DNA of 64,000 nucleotides from Arthrobacter sp. NtRootA1 (GCF_019976975.1 NZ_AP024630.1:5208001-5272000); one strand, 5' to 3'. Numbered from the stretch's first letter, positions 1 to 8,551 are shown. Made by a program: numbers and translations. Notes: generated from the letters alone by a model not told the origin.

Positions 1-1
1 G

Positions 2-319
2 ATGGGCGTGCACAACGAGTTCGTGGACCTAAATCCGACGGTTGTCAGTGCCTGCAGCGCCATCCAACTCCAGCAAGTAAGGGGCATGGCTGCCTCCGGG
101 ATCTTGGAGGAGGTGTTAGCTTCGTGGAGTCCGCTGGAAGAACGCCTGGCAGGATCATTGCCACGGTTCGCGGGCTACTCCCGGCGGCTGATGGACGCGC
201 TCGAGCGGGCGCGCAGGGACAGTGCCTGGTTCACCGCGACCGACCGTGACTCCTTCCACCGGGCATGGTTCGAACTGCACGAGGATCTCATCGCAACCCT
301 GGGAATCCAGCGCGGGTAG
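2..319 (+). CDS. Hypothetical protein, probably the 3' part of a longer gene
   Basis: An open frame of up to 105 residues runs into the left edge and stops at 317-319, so the true start may lie outside the window. The C-terminal half is rich in Arg, Glu and Leu and looks helical (from about residue 45 on). I do not recognise the family. There are no membrane segments, no cysteine pairs and no obvious catalytic motif. It lies 79 bp upstream of a thioesterase on the same strand. The composition is typical of a real high-GC gene, but function cannot be assigned. Confidence 0.45.
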   Translation: MGVHNEFVDLNPTVVSACSAIQLQQVRGMAASGILEEVLASWSPLEERLAGSLPRFAGYSRRLMDALERARRDSAWFTATDRDSFHRAWFELHEDLIATLGIQRG

Positions 320-398
320 GCAGCGGACGTCCGGCCACTCGGACAGCGGATCCAGACTTACTCACGTAACAGAAACATGCCGACAGTAAACTTCCAGC

Positions 399-1373
399 AT
401 GAGTGAGACAGCCGGCAACTCCGTGACCCTCCGCTTCCTTGCGGCTCCAATGGACATTGGACACAGCGGCTCGGTCGACGCCGGCACAGTCCTTGAGTGG
501 GTGGACAAGGCCGCGTATGCCGCAGCGGTGGGCTGGGCGAAGTCGTACTGCGTCACCGCCTACGTGGGCAACATTCACTTCACCGATCCGGTGAACAGCG
601 GCGACATGGTGGAGGTAACTTCCACCATCGTGTACACGGGCCGCTCCTCCATGCACATCCACACGGTGGTCAGTTCCCGTGACCCCAAGGGCGGACCGGA
701 GACGATGCACAGCCAGTGCATGGTGATATTCGTGGCCGTAGGACCTGACGGCAAGCCGATTCCCGTGCCGCAATTCGAGCCCTCCACCCCGGAAGAAATC
801 GAGCAAAGGGATCACGCGCTTGCGCGCATTGAAGTGCGTGAACAGATCGTCAATGCGATGAACGCCCAGGAATATACCGACGCCGGTACCGCCGAACGCG
901 TCGTACTGCGGTTTATGGCGGCCCCCACTGATGTGAACTGGGGCGGCAAGGTCCACGGCGGCATTGTCATGAAATGGATCGACGAAGCCGCATACGTGTG
1001 CGCCTCGCGATACTGCGGCAAGGACACCGTGGCAGTCTTCTCAGGCGGCGTCCGCTTCTATCGGCCGTTGTTGATCGGCCACGTGGTGGAAGTAGAAGCC
1101 CGTCTCGTTTACACGGGTGCAAAGGGAATGCACATCGCTGTCCACGTCCGCTCCGGTGATCCCAAAACCCGTGAGATGAACCTGACAACGTACTGCCTCA
1201 CTGTGATGGTGGCCCGGGATGAATCGGGAACGGCGGTGCCGATTCCAGAATGGGTTCCTGTATCGGAAGAGGACAAAAAGTTGCATGCCCATGCCCGGGA
1301 ATTGTTGGAAATCCGAGGACGGGCGCCCGGGAATCGACTGCCGGATCATTTGCTTAAGGCTGCTGGCAACTAG
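399..1373 (+). CDS. Acyl-CoA thioesterase with two hotdog domains (ACOT7-like)
   Basis: The protein (324 aa) has two hotdog folds in tandem, roughly residues 8-130 and 168-300. They align with each other: GSVDAGTVLEWVDKAAY in the first and GKVHGGIVMKWIDEAAY in the second. D36 and D195 sit at the equivalent of the active-site Asp/Asn of this family. Such proteins cleave acyl-CoA to free fatty acid and CoA in the cytosol. The first repeat lacks the usual HGG, having D27-A-G, so one half-site may be degenerate; in the animal double-hotdog enzymes the two halves are also unequal. It appears to be a single-gene unit. Confidence 0.85.
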   Translation: MSETAGNSVTLRFLAAPMDIGHSGSVDAGTVLEWVDKAAYAAAVGWAKSYCVTAYVGNIHFTDPVNSGDMVEVTSTIVYTGRSSMHIHTVVSSRDPKGGPETMHSQCMVIFVAVGPDGKPIPVPQFEPSTPEEIEQRDHALARIEVREQIVNAMNAQEYTDAGTAERVVLRFMAAPTDVNWGGKVHGGIVMKWIDEAAYVCASRYCGKDTVAVFSGGVRFYRPLLIGHVVEVEARLVYTGAKGMHIAVHVRSGDPKTREMNLTTYCLTVMVARDESGTAVPIPEWVPVSEEDKKLHAHARELLEIRGRAPGNRLPDHLLKAAGN

Positions 1374-1488
1374 CTCCCCGCCTTGTAGGACTCTGTGTCG
1401 TGCAACGCTCCAACAATGCGATGCAGGACGTCAACGGAGCTCCAAGAAGCACGAAGACCGGTAAAATTAGGCCTAGAGGTGCATGGAG

Positions 1489-1671
1489 ATGTCTCTGGCT
1501 TTTGCTGTTGTCCTCATCCTGTTGGGTCTGGCTTCCCTTGCCGCCGCCATAGGGGCCGTGGTGTTGGTGATCCGCGACGGCCGCGGGCAGATTCCGGTTG
1601 AACCCTCAGTTCAACCATGGGTGGCAGGAACCCTCCCAAGTCGCCCCTACTCCACGCTCCGACGCATTTAA
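1489..1671 (+). CDS. Small single-span membrane protein
   Basis: About 60 residues: an N-terminal hydrophobic helix (residues 3-28, Ala/Val/Leu rich) followed by a polar tail ending PSRPYSTLRRI. Two in-frame ATGs exist at 1483 and 1489. The GAGGT at 1476-1480 is only 2 nt from the first but 8 nt from the second, so 1489 is preferred. Family unknown. It resembles short membrane proteins that recur in Arthrobacter genomes, but this is from memory only. Confidence 0.5.
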   Translation: MSLAFAVVLILLGLASLAAAIGAVVLVIRDGRGQIPVEPSVQPWVAGTLPSRPYSTLRRI

Positions 1672-1744
1672 CGTTTGTAGCATCCGGCCCAATTGCGGAA
1701 AAGGCGGCCTTCAGGGGTTAGCCAGCCCCGCGCTAAACTGGATC

Positions 1745-2572
1745 ATGACCGGTGCCCGCGCCCGTCTCCTGGCTTGGTTCGTCGCCTCTGCCACCCTTCT
1801 GTCGGCCTGTTCGTCCGCGACCGGCGTGGACGAGGCCGCCCCGAATCAACCGCCTTCATCTTCCACGGCCCAGCCAGTGGCTGGCGGTGTCGCCGGTCCA
1901 GCTCAGGGAACGACTCAAACGGCCCCTGCTCCGATTTCGACGCCGGCCCCAGTCCCAACGCCTGTGGCGGTGCCTCAGGCGTACTCCCTGAACTTGTACC
2001 AAGAAGGCGACTTCGTACCGCAGTACACTTTTGATTGGTGTGTCGCAGCGAGCATCCAGATCGCGCACAACCTGATCGACGATACCGGAGGCGGCACATG
2101 GGCCGGCCGCGCCCAGCAGTCCGAGCTGTGGGAAATGGCGCGAATGCGGTCCTCCGACTCCTTCAACGGCGCAAACCCCTTCGGCTGGGCAGCGGTTCTG
2201 ACCGCCGTCGGGATGGGACCGTACGAAGTCGTCAGCATCGCCAACTATGGGGAAGCCGTACGAACTGCTGCACGAGCCATGGCCACTACGGGCCGCCCCG
2301 TTGGCTTGGTCATGTGGAGTGGCCGCCATGCCTGGGTGATGAGCGGATTCGAGTCACTCGGAGATCCCTCCCAGTTCCCGGACTTCTCCGTCACGGGAAT
2401 ACGGGTACAGGACCCGCTCTACCCCTACGGCAGCGGACAGTGGGGCCCTTCGCCTGCCCCCAACAGCCTTCTGACCCCTGAACAGTTGGCGACGCAGTTC
2501 GTTGTCCGGGAACCGCGACGCTGGAGCGGTTCGCTGCCGACTGGGTACCTGCTGGTACTGCCCGTTGCCTAA
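1745..2572 (+). CDS. Lipoprotein with a C39-like (papain-fold) peptidase domain
   Basis: 275 aa. The ATG at 1745 gives a signal peptide with lipobox LSAC, so the protein is probably anchored outside the membrane. A Pro/Thr/Ala-rich linker (about residues 25-80) precedes a globular domain. That domain shows a Cys within FDWCVAASIQ, a His within GRHAWVMSG and an Asp in VQDPLYP, in the order and spacing of C39-like cysteine peptidases (PF13529 type). Substrate unknown. The frame is open further upstream to 1598, but that part has no signal sequence. It is convergent with dnaB, 20 bp away. Confidence 0.7.
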   Translation: MTGARARLLAWFVASATLLSACSSATGVDEAAPNQPPSSSTAQPVAGGVAGPAQGTTQTAPAPISTPAPVPTPVAVPQAYSLNLYQEGDFVPQYTFDWCVAASIQIAHNLIDDTGGGTWAGRAQQSELWEMARMRSSDSFNGANPFGWAAVLTAVGMGPYEVVSIANYGEAVRTAARAMATTGRPVGLVMWSGRHAWVMSGFESLGDPSQFPDFSVTGIRVQDPLYPYGSGQWGPSPAPNSLLTPEQLATQFVVREPRRWSGSLPTGYLLVLPVA

Positions 2573-2592
2573 GGAGCCTCCGGCTCGGGAAC

Positions 2593-3978
2593 CTAGAAGC
2601 CGCCCCCACCACCAGCATCGCCGGCCATGTTTGCGAAGCGCGAGTAGTGACCCTGGAACGCGACAACAATGTCCTTGGTAGGGCCGTTACGGTGCTTGGC
2701 GATGAGGATGTCGGCCTCGCCGGCTCGCGGCGATTCTTTGTCATACACATCTTCACGGTGGAGCAGGATGACCATGTCGGCGTCCTGCTCGATAGAACCT
2801 GATTCACGAAGGTCAGACACCATGGGGCGCTTGTCCTGGCGCTGCTCGGAACCACGGTTCAGCTGTGACAGCGCAATGACGGGAACCTGAAGTTCCTTGG
2901 CGAGCAGCTTGAGGGCACGCGAGAACTCGGAGACTTCCTGCTGGCGGGATTCAACCTTTTTACCGGAGCTCATCAGCTGGAGGTAGTCCAGGATAACGAG
3001 CTTGAGGTCATGTTGCTGCTTCAGCCGACGGCACTTTGCCCGGATTTCCATGAGTGACATGTTGGGGCTGTCGTCAATGAACAGCGGGGCGTCGTTCATG
3101 CGGCCCATGGTGGTGGCGATCTTGGACCACTGCTCGTCCTTGATGGTGCCCTTACGGAGATCTTGAAGTCCGATGGTGGCCTCGGCAGAGAGCAGACGCA
3201 TCGCGATCTCGTTCCGGCCCATTTCGAGGGAGAACATGACCGTAGCCAGATTGTTCTTGATGGCGGCGGAGCGCGCGAAGTCCAGCGCAAACGTGGATTT
3301 ACCGACAGCAGGACGGGCAGCGATAACAATCATCTGGCCCGGGTGGAGGCCGTGGGTCAGTTCGTCAAGCTCGTAGAATCCGGTGGGAACGCCCACCATG
3401 CCTTCGCCGCGATGCCCGGAAGCTTCGATCTCGTCCACGGTGGACTCCATGACGTCCTTCAACGCCACGTAATCTTCGGCAGTGCGCTTTTCAGCAACCG
3501 CGTAAACCTCTGCCTGTGCCTGGTTGACGAGGTCTTCCACTTCGCCGTCCTGGCCGTAGCCCATCTGGACAATCTTGGTGCCGGCGTTCACGAGGCGGCG
3601 CAGCACTGCGCGCTCTGCCACGATCTCGGCGTAGTAACCGGCGTTGGCGGCCGTAGGTACAGTTTGGATGAGCTCGTGCAGATAGGCTGGTCCGCCGATC
3701 CTGTTGATCTCACCGCGCTTGGTCAGTTCGTCGGAGACCGTTACGGCGTCGGCGGGCTCGCCACGGCCATAGAGGTCAATGATGGACTCGTAAATCGTCT
3801 CGTGCGCCGGACGGTAGAAGTCGTGGCCACGGACGATCTCGACGACGTCGGCGATGGCGTCCTTGGACAACATCATGCCGCCCAGGACTGACTGCTCAGC
3901 GGGGATGTCCTGGGGAGGTTTCCGGCTCGAGTCCGAAGCGCGTGTGCCCTCGATTGAGTCCAAGTGCGTAACTGACAA
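2593..3978 (-). CDS. dnaB: Replicative DNA helicase DnaB
   Basis: 461 aa, the normal length, and without an intein, which many actinobacterial dnaB genes carry. The N-terminal DnaB domain begins near residue 24 (PQDIPAEQSVLGGMM). The RecA-like core has Walker A ARPAVGKS with K227, Walker B LVILDYLQLM, and the helicase motifs LSQLNR and DLRESGSIEQDAD. The tail is a Gly-rich stretch. It unwinds DNA ahead of the replisome as a hexameric ring. In many bacteria dnaB follows rplI directly; here about 13 kb of other genes separate it from rplI on the same strand. Its upstream spacer has a DnaA-box cluster. Confidence 0.98.
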   Translation of the reverse strand: MSVTHLDSIEGTRASDSSRKPPQDIPAEQSVLGGMMLSKDAIADVVEIVRGHDFYRPAHETIYESIIDLYGRGEPADAVTVSDELTKRGEINRIGGPAYLHELIQTVPTAANAGYYAEIVAERAVLRRLVNAGTKIVQMGYGQDGEVEDLVNQAQAEVYAVAEKRTAEDYVALKDVMESTVDEIEASGHRGEGMVGVPTGFYELDELTHGLHPGQMIVIAARPAVGKSTFALDFARSAAIKNNLATVMFSLEMGRNEIAMRLLSAEATIGLQDLRKGTIKDEQWSKIATTMGRMNDAPLFIDDSPNMSLMEIRAKCRRLKQQHDLKLVILDYLQLMSSGKKVESRQQEVSEFSRALKLLAKELQVPVIALSQLNRGSEQRQDKRPMVSDLRESGSIEQDADMVILLHREDVYDKESPRAGEADILIAKHRNGPTKDIVVAFQGHYSRFANMAGDAGGGGGF

Positions 3979-4140
3979 AGCCGTCCTCCATTTGTGTACC
4001 GCTGCAGAGAGTTAGTCCCTCAGTGGTGCGTAAAGCGCAGGTGGACCTGGGATGGATTGCCCGAGCCTCCGGACCAGCCGAGTGCTCCTGTTATATCCAT
4101 GGGGGGCCGACAATTTTCGACTTTCCCCAATTTCCACAAC

Positions 4141-4149
4141 TTATCCACA
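4141..4149 (+). promoter_or_regulatory. DnaA box, perfect
   Basis: TTATCCACA, identical to the strong consensus. First of the cluster upstream of dnaB. Confidence 0.75.
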
Positions 4150-4280
4150 GAAGTCTCCCCAAGCATGTTTGCGCGCGGCTGCTTGAAGGGCACTGAGAGG
4201 GCAAATTCCATACTGAAACAGGTACCCGAGCCACGTTAGCGGTGCTAAGTCCGGGCGCAAAGTCCACTGTCAAGTGCACA

Positions 4281-4289
4281 TGTGGATAA
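4281..4289 (-). promoter_or_regulatory. DnaA box, perfect
   Basis: TGTGGATAA on the plus strand. A one-mismatch box (4292-4300) in the same orientation follows 11 bp on, about one helical turn. Confidence 0.75.
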
Positions 4290-4569
4290 CCTGTGGAATA
4301 CCACCCCCACGTTGTGCACAGTCTGTGCGTTACCCTGTGGATAGAGAAATTCTTTTTGCAGTAACTATGGCCTGACCTGCGGAAACGTTCATCACAGCCT
4401 GTGGAGCAAAGAAAGTTTTGGTGGAAAATCATCCACAGACCGAGCTGGTCCAGTTGGTCACTAGAGCCTAAAATCCATGCTAAACATGCCGCAAATGTGA
4501 TGCATCTTACAAAGAGGGCCTTAATTTGACACTGTCCTCTCAGAAGTCTATGCCGAGACTGGAATGTGC

Positions 4570-4578
4570 TGTGGATAA
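4570..4578 (-). promoter_or_regulatory. DnaA box, perfect
   Basis: TGTGGATAA, 26 bp before the start of the gene at 4604, so DnaA could also affect that promoter. Confidence 0.7.
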
Positions 4579-4603
4579 CCAAGTTCTGGCATAAGCTCTA
4601 AGC

Positions 4604-5080
4604 ATGGGGATGAACTTTGGTGACGTGCTGATGATTGCCCTTCCGCTAATTGTCCTCCTGGGCCTGCTGTGGGCGCTTTCAGCGGCCTTTAAACCGCGCG
4701 ACACTGGCCTTTCCGATGCCGAGCGGTATCAACACGAACTTGCGGCCCGTTCCGCAGCGCATCAAGCTTCACAAGTTCAGGCTGCACTTGCTGCCCGGGC
4801 CAAGATCGAGGCTTCCACCAAGCCAAGCCAGAACGAGGCCCAGCACACCCAGCAGACAGAACAAACCCGGGCCGCTCATCAGGCCCAAGCCGCCAGGACG
4901 GCAGGCACGCAAACGGGGCACCAGCCTGCGGTGCTTCCCAATGGACAGCTCAATCCTCAACTCGCCTTTGAGTTGCAGAACCTTGTTCGCGGCGGACGCA
5001 AGATAGAAGCCATAAAAGTCTTCCGCCAGGCCACGCATTCAGACTTACTCACCGCTAAGAACTATGTAGATCGGCTCTGA
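4604..5080 (+). CDS. Membrane-anchored protein with a ribosomal L7/L12 C-terminal-like domain
   Basis: 158 aa. One N-terminal membrane helix (about residues 8-29) is followed by an Ala/Gln-rich, probably coiled or disordered stretch (about 40-115). A short C-terminal module (about 120-158) contains KIEAIKVFRQATHSDLLTAK and matches the helix-strand pattern of the L7/L12 C-terminal domain, the part that contacts translation factors. An in-frame ATG at 4610 is an alternative start. The next gene, 7 bp on, has the same architecture, so the two form an operon. Role unknown; a link between membrane and ribosome is only a guess. Confidence 0.75.
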   Translation: MGMNFGDVLMIALPLIVLLGLLWALSAAFKPRDTGLSDAERYQHELAARSAAHQASQVQAALAARAKIEASTKPSQNEAQHTQQTEQTRAAHQAQAARTAGTQTGHQPAVLPNGQLNPQLAFELQNLVRGGRKIEAIKVFRQATHSDLLTAKNYVDRL

Positions 5081-5087
5081 CAACGCC

Positions 5088-5663
5088 ATGGATTCCTTGT
5101 TTGTCCCGCTCGTGATTTTGATCGCGGTCATTGCGGGCGTATTGCTGCTGATGCGTTCCTTTAGCAAGCGTTCGGCCGAGACAAAGGCTGGTGTAGCTGC
5201 CGCCAACTCCCCCAAAGATCCGGTTCAGCTGGCCAAAGAATCGGCTGCGAAGCTGAACGAGGAACAACATAGGCGGCTCTACTCGCTTATTGCCCAGGGC
5301 CAGGGCATGGCAGCCATCAAACTGTATCTGCAAGCCACCGGGGAGGGGCTCCGGGCGTCGCGGGACGCCGTGGGCGCTCTGGCCGCCCACCCGCAGCCCT
5401 TCACGCCAGAGGCGCAGCCCAAGGATCTCTTGTCGGAGGACGACGACGAGCCCGAGCGCTTCCCGTACCGATACCGGGCCATCGTTAGCAAGGGTGACGT
5501 GACGCGCGAGGTGAGCAGCAACATGCTCAACGATGAGATCTACGGACGAATCCGGACTTTGGCAAAAAGCGGTGATGTGGAGGGCGCAGCCCTGGCCCTG
5601 ACACGCCACTCGGACATCACCATTAAACAAGCGCGTGAATTCATCGAACTCCTGGAGGATTAG
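5088..5663 (+). CDS. Membrane-anchored protein with L7/L12 C-terminal-like repeats
   Basis: 191 aa. The N-terminal membrane helix (about residues 4-23) is followed by an L7/L12-like module (about 60-105, GQGMAAIKLYLQATGEGLRAS). After an acidic stretch there is a second, weaker one at the C-terminus (about 145-191, GDVEGAALALTRHSDITIKQ). It probably shares a transcript with the preceding gene, of which it looks like a diverged duplicate. It converges on the zinc-ribbon gene, with only 6 bp between the two stop codons. Confidence 0.75.
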   Translation: MDSLFVPLVILIAVIAGVLLLMRSFSKRSAETKAGVAAANSPKDPVQLAKESAAKLNEEQHRRLYSLIAQGQGMAAIKLYLQATGEGLRASRDAVGALAAHPQPFTPEAQPKDLLSEDDDEPERFPYRYRAIVSKGDVTREVSSNMLNDEIYGRIRTLAKSGDVEGAALALTRHSDITIKQAREFIELLED

Positions 5664-5669
5664 GCGCGA

Positions 5670-6029
5670 CTAAAAGTCGAACAGTTCTCCCAGGAATCCT
5701 TCCTTCTTCTTCCGTTTACGGCCATACTCGTCGCGTCGGTCATAGTCACCCCTGCGGTCATAGTCACGGCGATCGCCGCGATCGTCGTATCGGGGCTGTT
5801 GCGGACGCGATTCAAAGGGGTTGTAGATGGGCGGCGGAGCGATCGGAGGCTGCTGGGGTGCCGGGGCCTGCCTGGCAGGAGCCGGCCTGGTTTCGACAGC
5901 GACCCGGTCAATAATCTTGTCCAGCTCACCGCGATCGAGCCATACACCCCTGCACTGCGGGCAGTAGTCAATCTCCACGCCGCTTCGTTCGCTCATCACC
6001 AGATCAATGGAATCCACAGGACACTTCAT
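5670..6029 (-). CDS. Zinc-ribbon protein of the TFIIB zinc-finger type (zf-TFIIB)
   Basis: 119 aa. Residues 1-45 form a zinc ribbon: CPVD at the N-terminus and CPQCRGVWLDRGELDKI, the hallmark of PF13453. The rest is a Pro/Arg/Asp/Tyr-rich low-complexity tail (DRRGDYDRR type repeats) ending in a basic patch and EGFLGELFDF. One first-knuckle Cys is replaced by Asp, which I believe is common in this family. Function unknown. It is convergent with the L7/L12-like pair. Confidence 0.85.
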   Translation of the reverse strand: MKCPVDSIDLVMSERSGVEIDYCPQCRGVWLDRGELDKIIDRVAVETRPAPARQAPAPQQPPIAPPPIYNPFESRPQQPRYDDRGDRRDYDRRGDYDRRDEYGRKRKKKEGFLGELFDF

Positions 6030-6150
6030 GCTTGCCCCAACGACCGGACCCGGGGAAAAGTTCGGTCTGACGGAGAACTGAAATTCAAAGAGCTGGAACC
6101 GCTCGATTCATTTCCGGGTCGGCAAGCTCACGCCAATGGAGGTGGGTCTC

Positions 6151-6774
6151 TTACCTGCCCCCTGAGATACCGGCCAGCAGTTGTTCGAATGGCAGCGACT
6201 CCAAGGCTGGGGTCTTGCGCCCGGGCTGGGGACCGCTGAGCAGTTGCACGAGTTCACCGGCTGCCCGGTCTACGCGGGCCGAGAGGGGCGAGCCGCCGTC
6301 GTCGTTTCCCCAGTCCTGGGGCCCCGCGAAGACGCCGGTGGACGCAACCCGGGTCCGCAAGTAACTGAACAGCGGACGCATGGCGTAGTCCAGGACCATC
6401 TGGTGGCGGTCGGTGCCGCCGGTTGCGCCAAGCAGCACGGCTTTGCCGTCGAGGGACTTGGGGTCCAGGACGTCGATAAAGGACTTGAAGAGGCCGCTGT
6501 AGGACGCGCTGAAAACAGGGCTGACGGCGATGATGCCGTCCGAATCCTCGACGCCGGCAATCACCTCTGCGAGGCGCGGAGCGGCGTAACCGGTGACGAA
6601 GTTATTGGCGATGTCCACGGCCAGGTCTCGAAGTTCGATGACGTCGATCCTCGCTTCGTAGCCTGCCGCCCGCAGCTGCCGCTCGGCGGATGCGGCCAGC
6701 TGGTCCGCCAGCAGACGGCTCGACGACGGGACGCCGAGTCCGGCGGAAAGGACTGTGATGCGGCGGGTTTCCAT
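6151..6774 (-). CDS. NAD(P)H-dependent FMN reductase (CE1759/SsuE-like)
   Basis: 207 aa from the ATG at 6774, which has an AGGAG six bases upstream; the frame is open to 6807. The flavodoxin-like fold begins with ITVLSAGLGVPSSSRLLADQ, the FMN-phosphate loop. It has SPVFSASYSGLFKSFIDVLD, the second flavin-contact segment, and LLGATGGTDRH. It matches the actinobacterial CE1759 group of FMN reductases, which supply reduced flavin to monooxygenases or detoxify quinones. No partner monooxygenase is adjacent. Confidence 0.88.
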   Translation of the reverse strand: METRRITVLSAGLGVPSSSRLLADQLAASAERQLRAAGYEARIDVIELRDLAVDIANNFVTGYAAPRLAEVIAGVEDSDGIIAVSPVFSASYSGLFKSFIDVLDPKSLDGKAVLLGATGGTDRHQMVLDYAMRPLFSYLRTRVASTGVFAGPQDWGNDDGGSPLSARVDRAAGELVQLLSGPQPGRKTPALESLPFEQLLAGISGGR

Positions 6775-6809
6775 GGCATTCTCCTGTTGCTCGTTCATTC
6801 CTAGCATAC

Positions 6810-6821
6810 ATGCATATGCAT
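6810..6821. promoter_or_regulatory. 12-bp palindrome upstream of the FMN reductase
   Basis: ATGCATATGCAT is a perfect palindrome 36 bp before the chosen start. It could be an operator, but a single short palindrome is weak evidence. Confidence 0.3.
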
Positions 6822-6871
6822 CTAAATCACTGAACGAGCGAGCATCACAAACTATTCCCGCAGGGCATCCA

Positions 6872-7324
6872 TCAAAGCTTCCTTCCTCTAATGCCAGGGA
6901 CGGACGTGACCTGTTTCATCCACGTCGCTATATGGTCTTCGTCGATGTCCTCCACGGATTCGAGCTCCAGACCCCGCGTCGATTTGCCCATTCCCACGGG
7001 CGTCACTGGCGGCACGGGTTGAAGCGTCACGCCATTGATAAACATGAGCTTGACGTGGCCAGCGAAGCCGCCGCAACTGAAGCACCAACCGTCGCCGACG
7101 CCGTAATACGCCATGCCCCATTTCACCGAGCGCTCAAGCCCCGGCAGTGTCTTGGCCGCCAGCGCATCGATGGCTTCGGCGATGCCACGCTGTGGCTGCG
7201 GAAGGCTGGCGATGTAGGCGAAGACGGGCTTGTCCCCAACTGCGGCCTTCGCGGGACTTGCCCTGCCAGTCATGGCTTCTGGCAGCGAGAATGCTCCGGC
7301 CTCGACATGCCCTTCCGAGCGGTC
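6872..7324 (-). CDS. DUF1801 protein (YdhG-like)
   Basis: About 150 aa. The conserved core lies in the C-terminal two thirds: KPVFAYIASLPQPQRG, VKWGMAYYGVGDGW and a YdhG-type end. DUF1801 proteins are small cytosolic proteins of unknown role. The start is uncertain. A GTG at 7324 with GAGGGA at the right distance avoids overlap with the esterase gene whose stop is at 7338-7340. An ATG at 7354 would overlap that gene and an ATG at 7273 has a poor ribosome site. It probably shares a transcript with the esterase. Confidence 0.75.
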   Translation of the reverse strand, partial: DRSEGHVEAGAFSLPEAMTGRASPAKAAVGDKPVFAYIASLPQPQRGIAEAIDALAAKTLPGLERSVKWGMAYYGVGDGWCFSCGGFAGHVKLMFINGVTLQPVPPVTPVGMGKSTRGLELESVEDIDEDHIATWMKQVTSVPGIRGRKL

Positions 7325-7337
7325 CACAGTCTTTCCC

Positions 7338-8453
7338 TCAATTCGTTCTGGAGGCATGCATGGACAGGAAGTCCAAGGTCTTATCCCTGGCATCGCGGGC
7401 CTCGGCGAAGTTCAGGTGGAATTGGTACTCATGCGGCAGTTCGGGGTCGTGGTCCGCGGCCCAAAACAATTCTGTCACCGGAACACCGGCTTCCTTCAGG
7501 CGATTGCTGTAGGGAACCGACTGAAGCCACGTCAGACCATCACCATTGCCGCCGCTGAGGAAGGTCGGCGGGAAATCCTTGGTCACAAAATCAATGGTGG
7601 ACATGGTACTGCCCGCATATGTGGAGGACCAGTCCTTCGTTCCCGTATATGCCCACAGCGAGGTTTTGAAGCCCCACGCAACCAGGCCATTGAGGTCGGC
7701 CATGGCCCGGAGGTCATACACACCGCAGTGCAGGATGGTCGCGGCCAGGTCCGATTTCTGGAGCGCGGGTTCGATCCCCATCAGGTTGGCATACTCAGGG
7801 TTAACAGTGAGAGTGGTCATTTGGCTGGCCAACTGCGCTCCAGCAGAATCGCCGGCCAGGACAATCCGAGTGGTATCCACGTTCAGTTCTGTGGCGTGCG
7901 CCTTGATATAGCCAAGGGCATCGTTGATGTCCCGTACGGCGGTGGGATAGACGGCCTCCGGCGCGATCGGGTAGCTCACACCAATGGTCGTGTATCCCTC
8001 AGCCGCAAGAATTCGAAGATAGGGTTCCACATCGCGTTGAGCCCCGGAAATCCACGCACCGCCGTGGATCCAGACGATCGTAGGGAGCGCAGCGGTGGTC
8101 CCCGAAGGGCTGAAAACATCGAACGCGGAACCGGGCTTGTAAACAACACCGGCGTGCTCCTGCAAGGGAGTGTCCGGGACGTACGGCTCCATCTCATCAA
8201 TAGTCGACTGCGCTCCGCGCTCAAAAACGCTACGAATCAACATGGCCGAGGGCCAAGGAGTCGCGGACAGGGCCAGAAGAATGACCAGGATCAGAATGAT
8301 GGCGAGGTCGAGTTTCCTCACTCGGGAAGGACGCCGTCGCTTGGTCTGCGAAGCTGCCCTGGAACCGGGACCTAAAGGGGAACCGCCTCCCGCATCCGTC
8401 CGGGCTGTTGCCGCGCCAGTCACGTTGGCTTGAGTCGATTCCAGTGGCCCCAT
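7338..8453 (-). CDS. Membrane-anchored alpha/beta hydrolase, esterase/lipase (HSL-like)
   Basis: 371 aa. A polar basic N-terminus is followed by one membrane helix (about residues 48-70) and a hydrolase domain. It has the oxyanion-hole motif HGG (IVWIHGGAWISG), nucleophile elbow GDSAG and a likely catalytic His in AADHDPELPHEYQFH. Enzymes of this family hydrolyse short-chain esters; the domain is probably outside the cell. It is divergent from the GntP operon, with a 200-bp spacer between. Confidence 0.85.
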   Translation of the reverse strand: MGPLESTQANVTGAATARTDAGGGSPLGPGSRAASQTKRRRPSRVRKLDLAIILILVILLALSATPWPSAMLIRSVFERGAQSTIDEMEPYVPDTPLQEHAGVVYKPGSAFDVFSPSGTTAALPTIVWIHGGAWISGAQRDVEPYLRILAAEGYTTIGVSYPIAPEAVYPTAVRDINDALGYIKAHATELNVDTTRIVLAGDSAGAQLASQMTTLTVNPEYANLMGIEPALQKSDLAATILHCGVYDLRAMADLNGLVAWGFKTSLWAYTGTKDWSSTYAGSTMSTIDFVTKDFPPTFLSGGNGDGLTWLQSVPYSNRLKEAGVPVTELFWAADHDPELPHEYQFHLNFAEARDARDKTLDFLSMHASRTN

Positions 8454-8551
8454 TACACACTCCCCCAGTTGGTGTACCTGTGGACCATGCTAAGTCTCCG
8501 GGGCTGGATCATGAAGGGAAATCTCGTCCGATTTCTCGAAAAAGCTTGCAA

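Larger units (their letters stand above)
3979..4603. promoter_or_regulatory. 625-bp spacer upstream of dnaB with a cluster of DnaA boxes
   Basis: No gene is seen between the divergent dnaB and the gene at 4604. The spacer is visibly richer in A/T than its neighbours. It holds three perfect TTATCCACA boxes (4141-4149 plus; 4281-4289 and 4570-4578 minus) and at least three with one mismatch (4292-4300, 4336-4344, 4429-4437). Around 0.5 perfect boxes are expected by chance in the whole window, so three in 440 bp is a real cluster. It probably acts in DnaA-dependent control of dnaB, as a DnaA titration site, or in initiation. Confidence 0.75.

Noticed and set aside
3163..3891. 242-codon frame on the plus strand
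   Set aside because: Shadow of dnaB on the opposite strand.
7230..8375. 381-codon frame opposite the esterase
   Set aside because: Longer than usual for a shadow, but the esterase frame has full catalytic motifs and this one has no family features.
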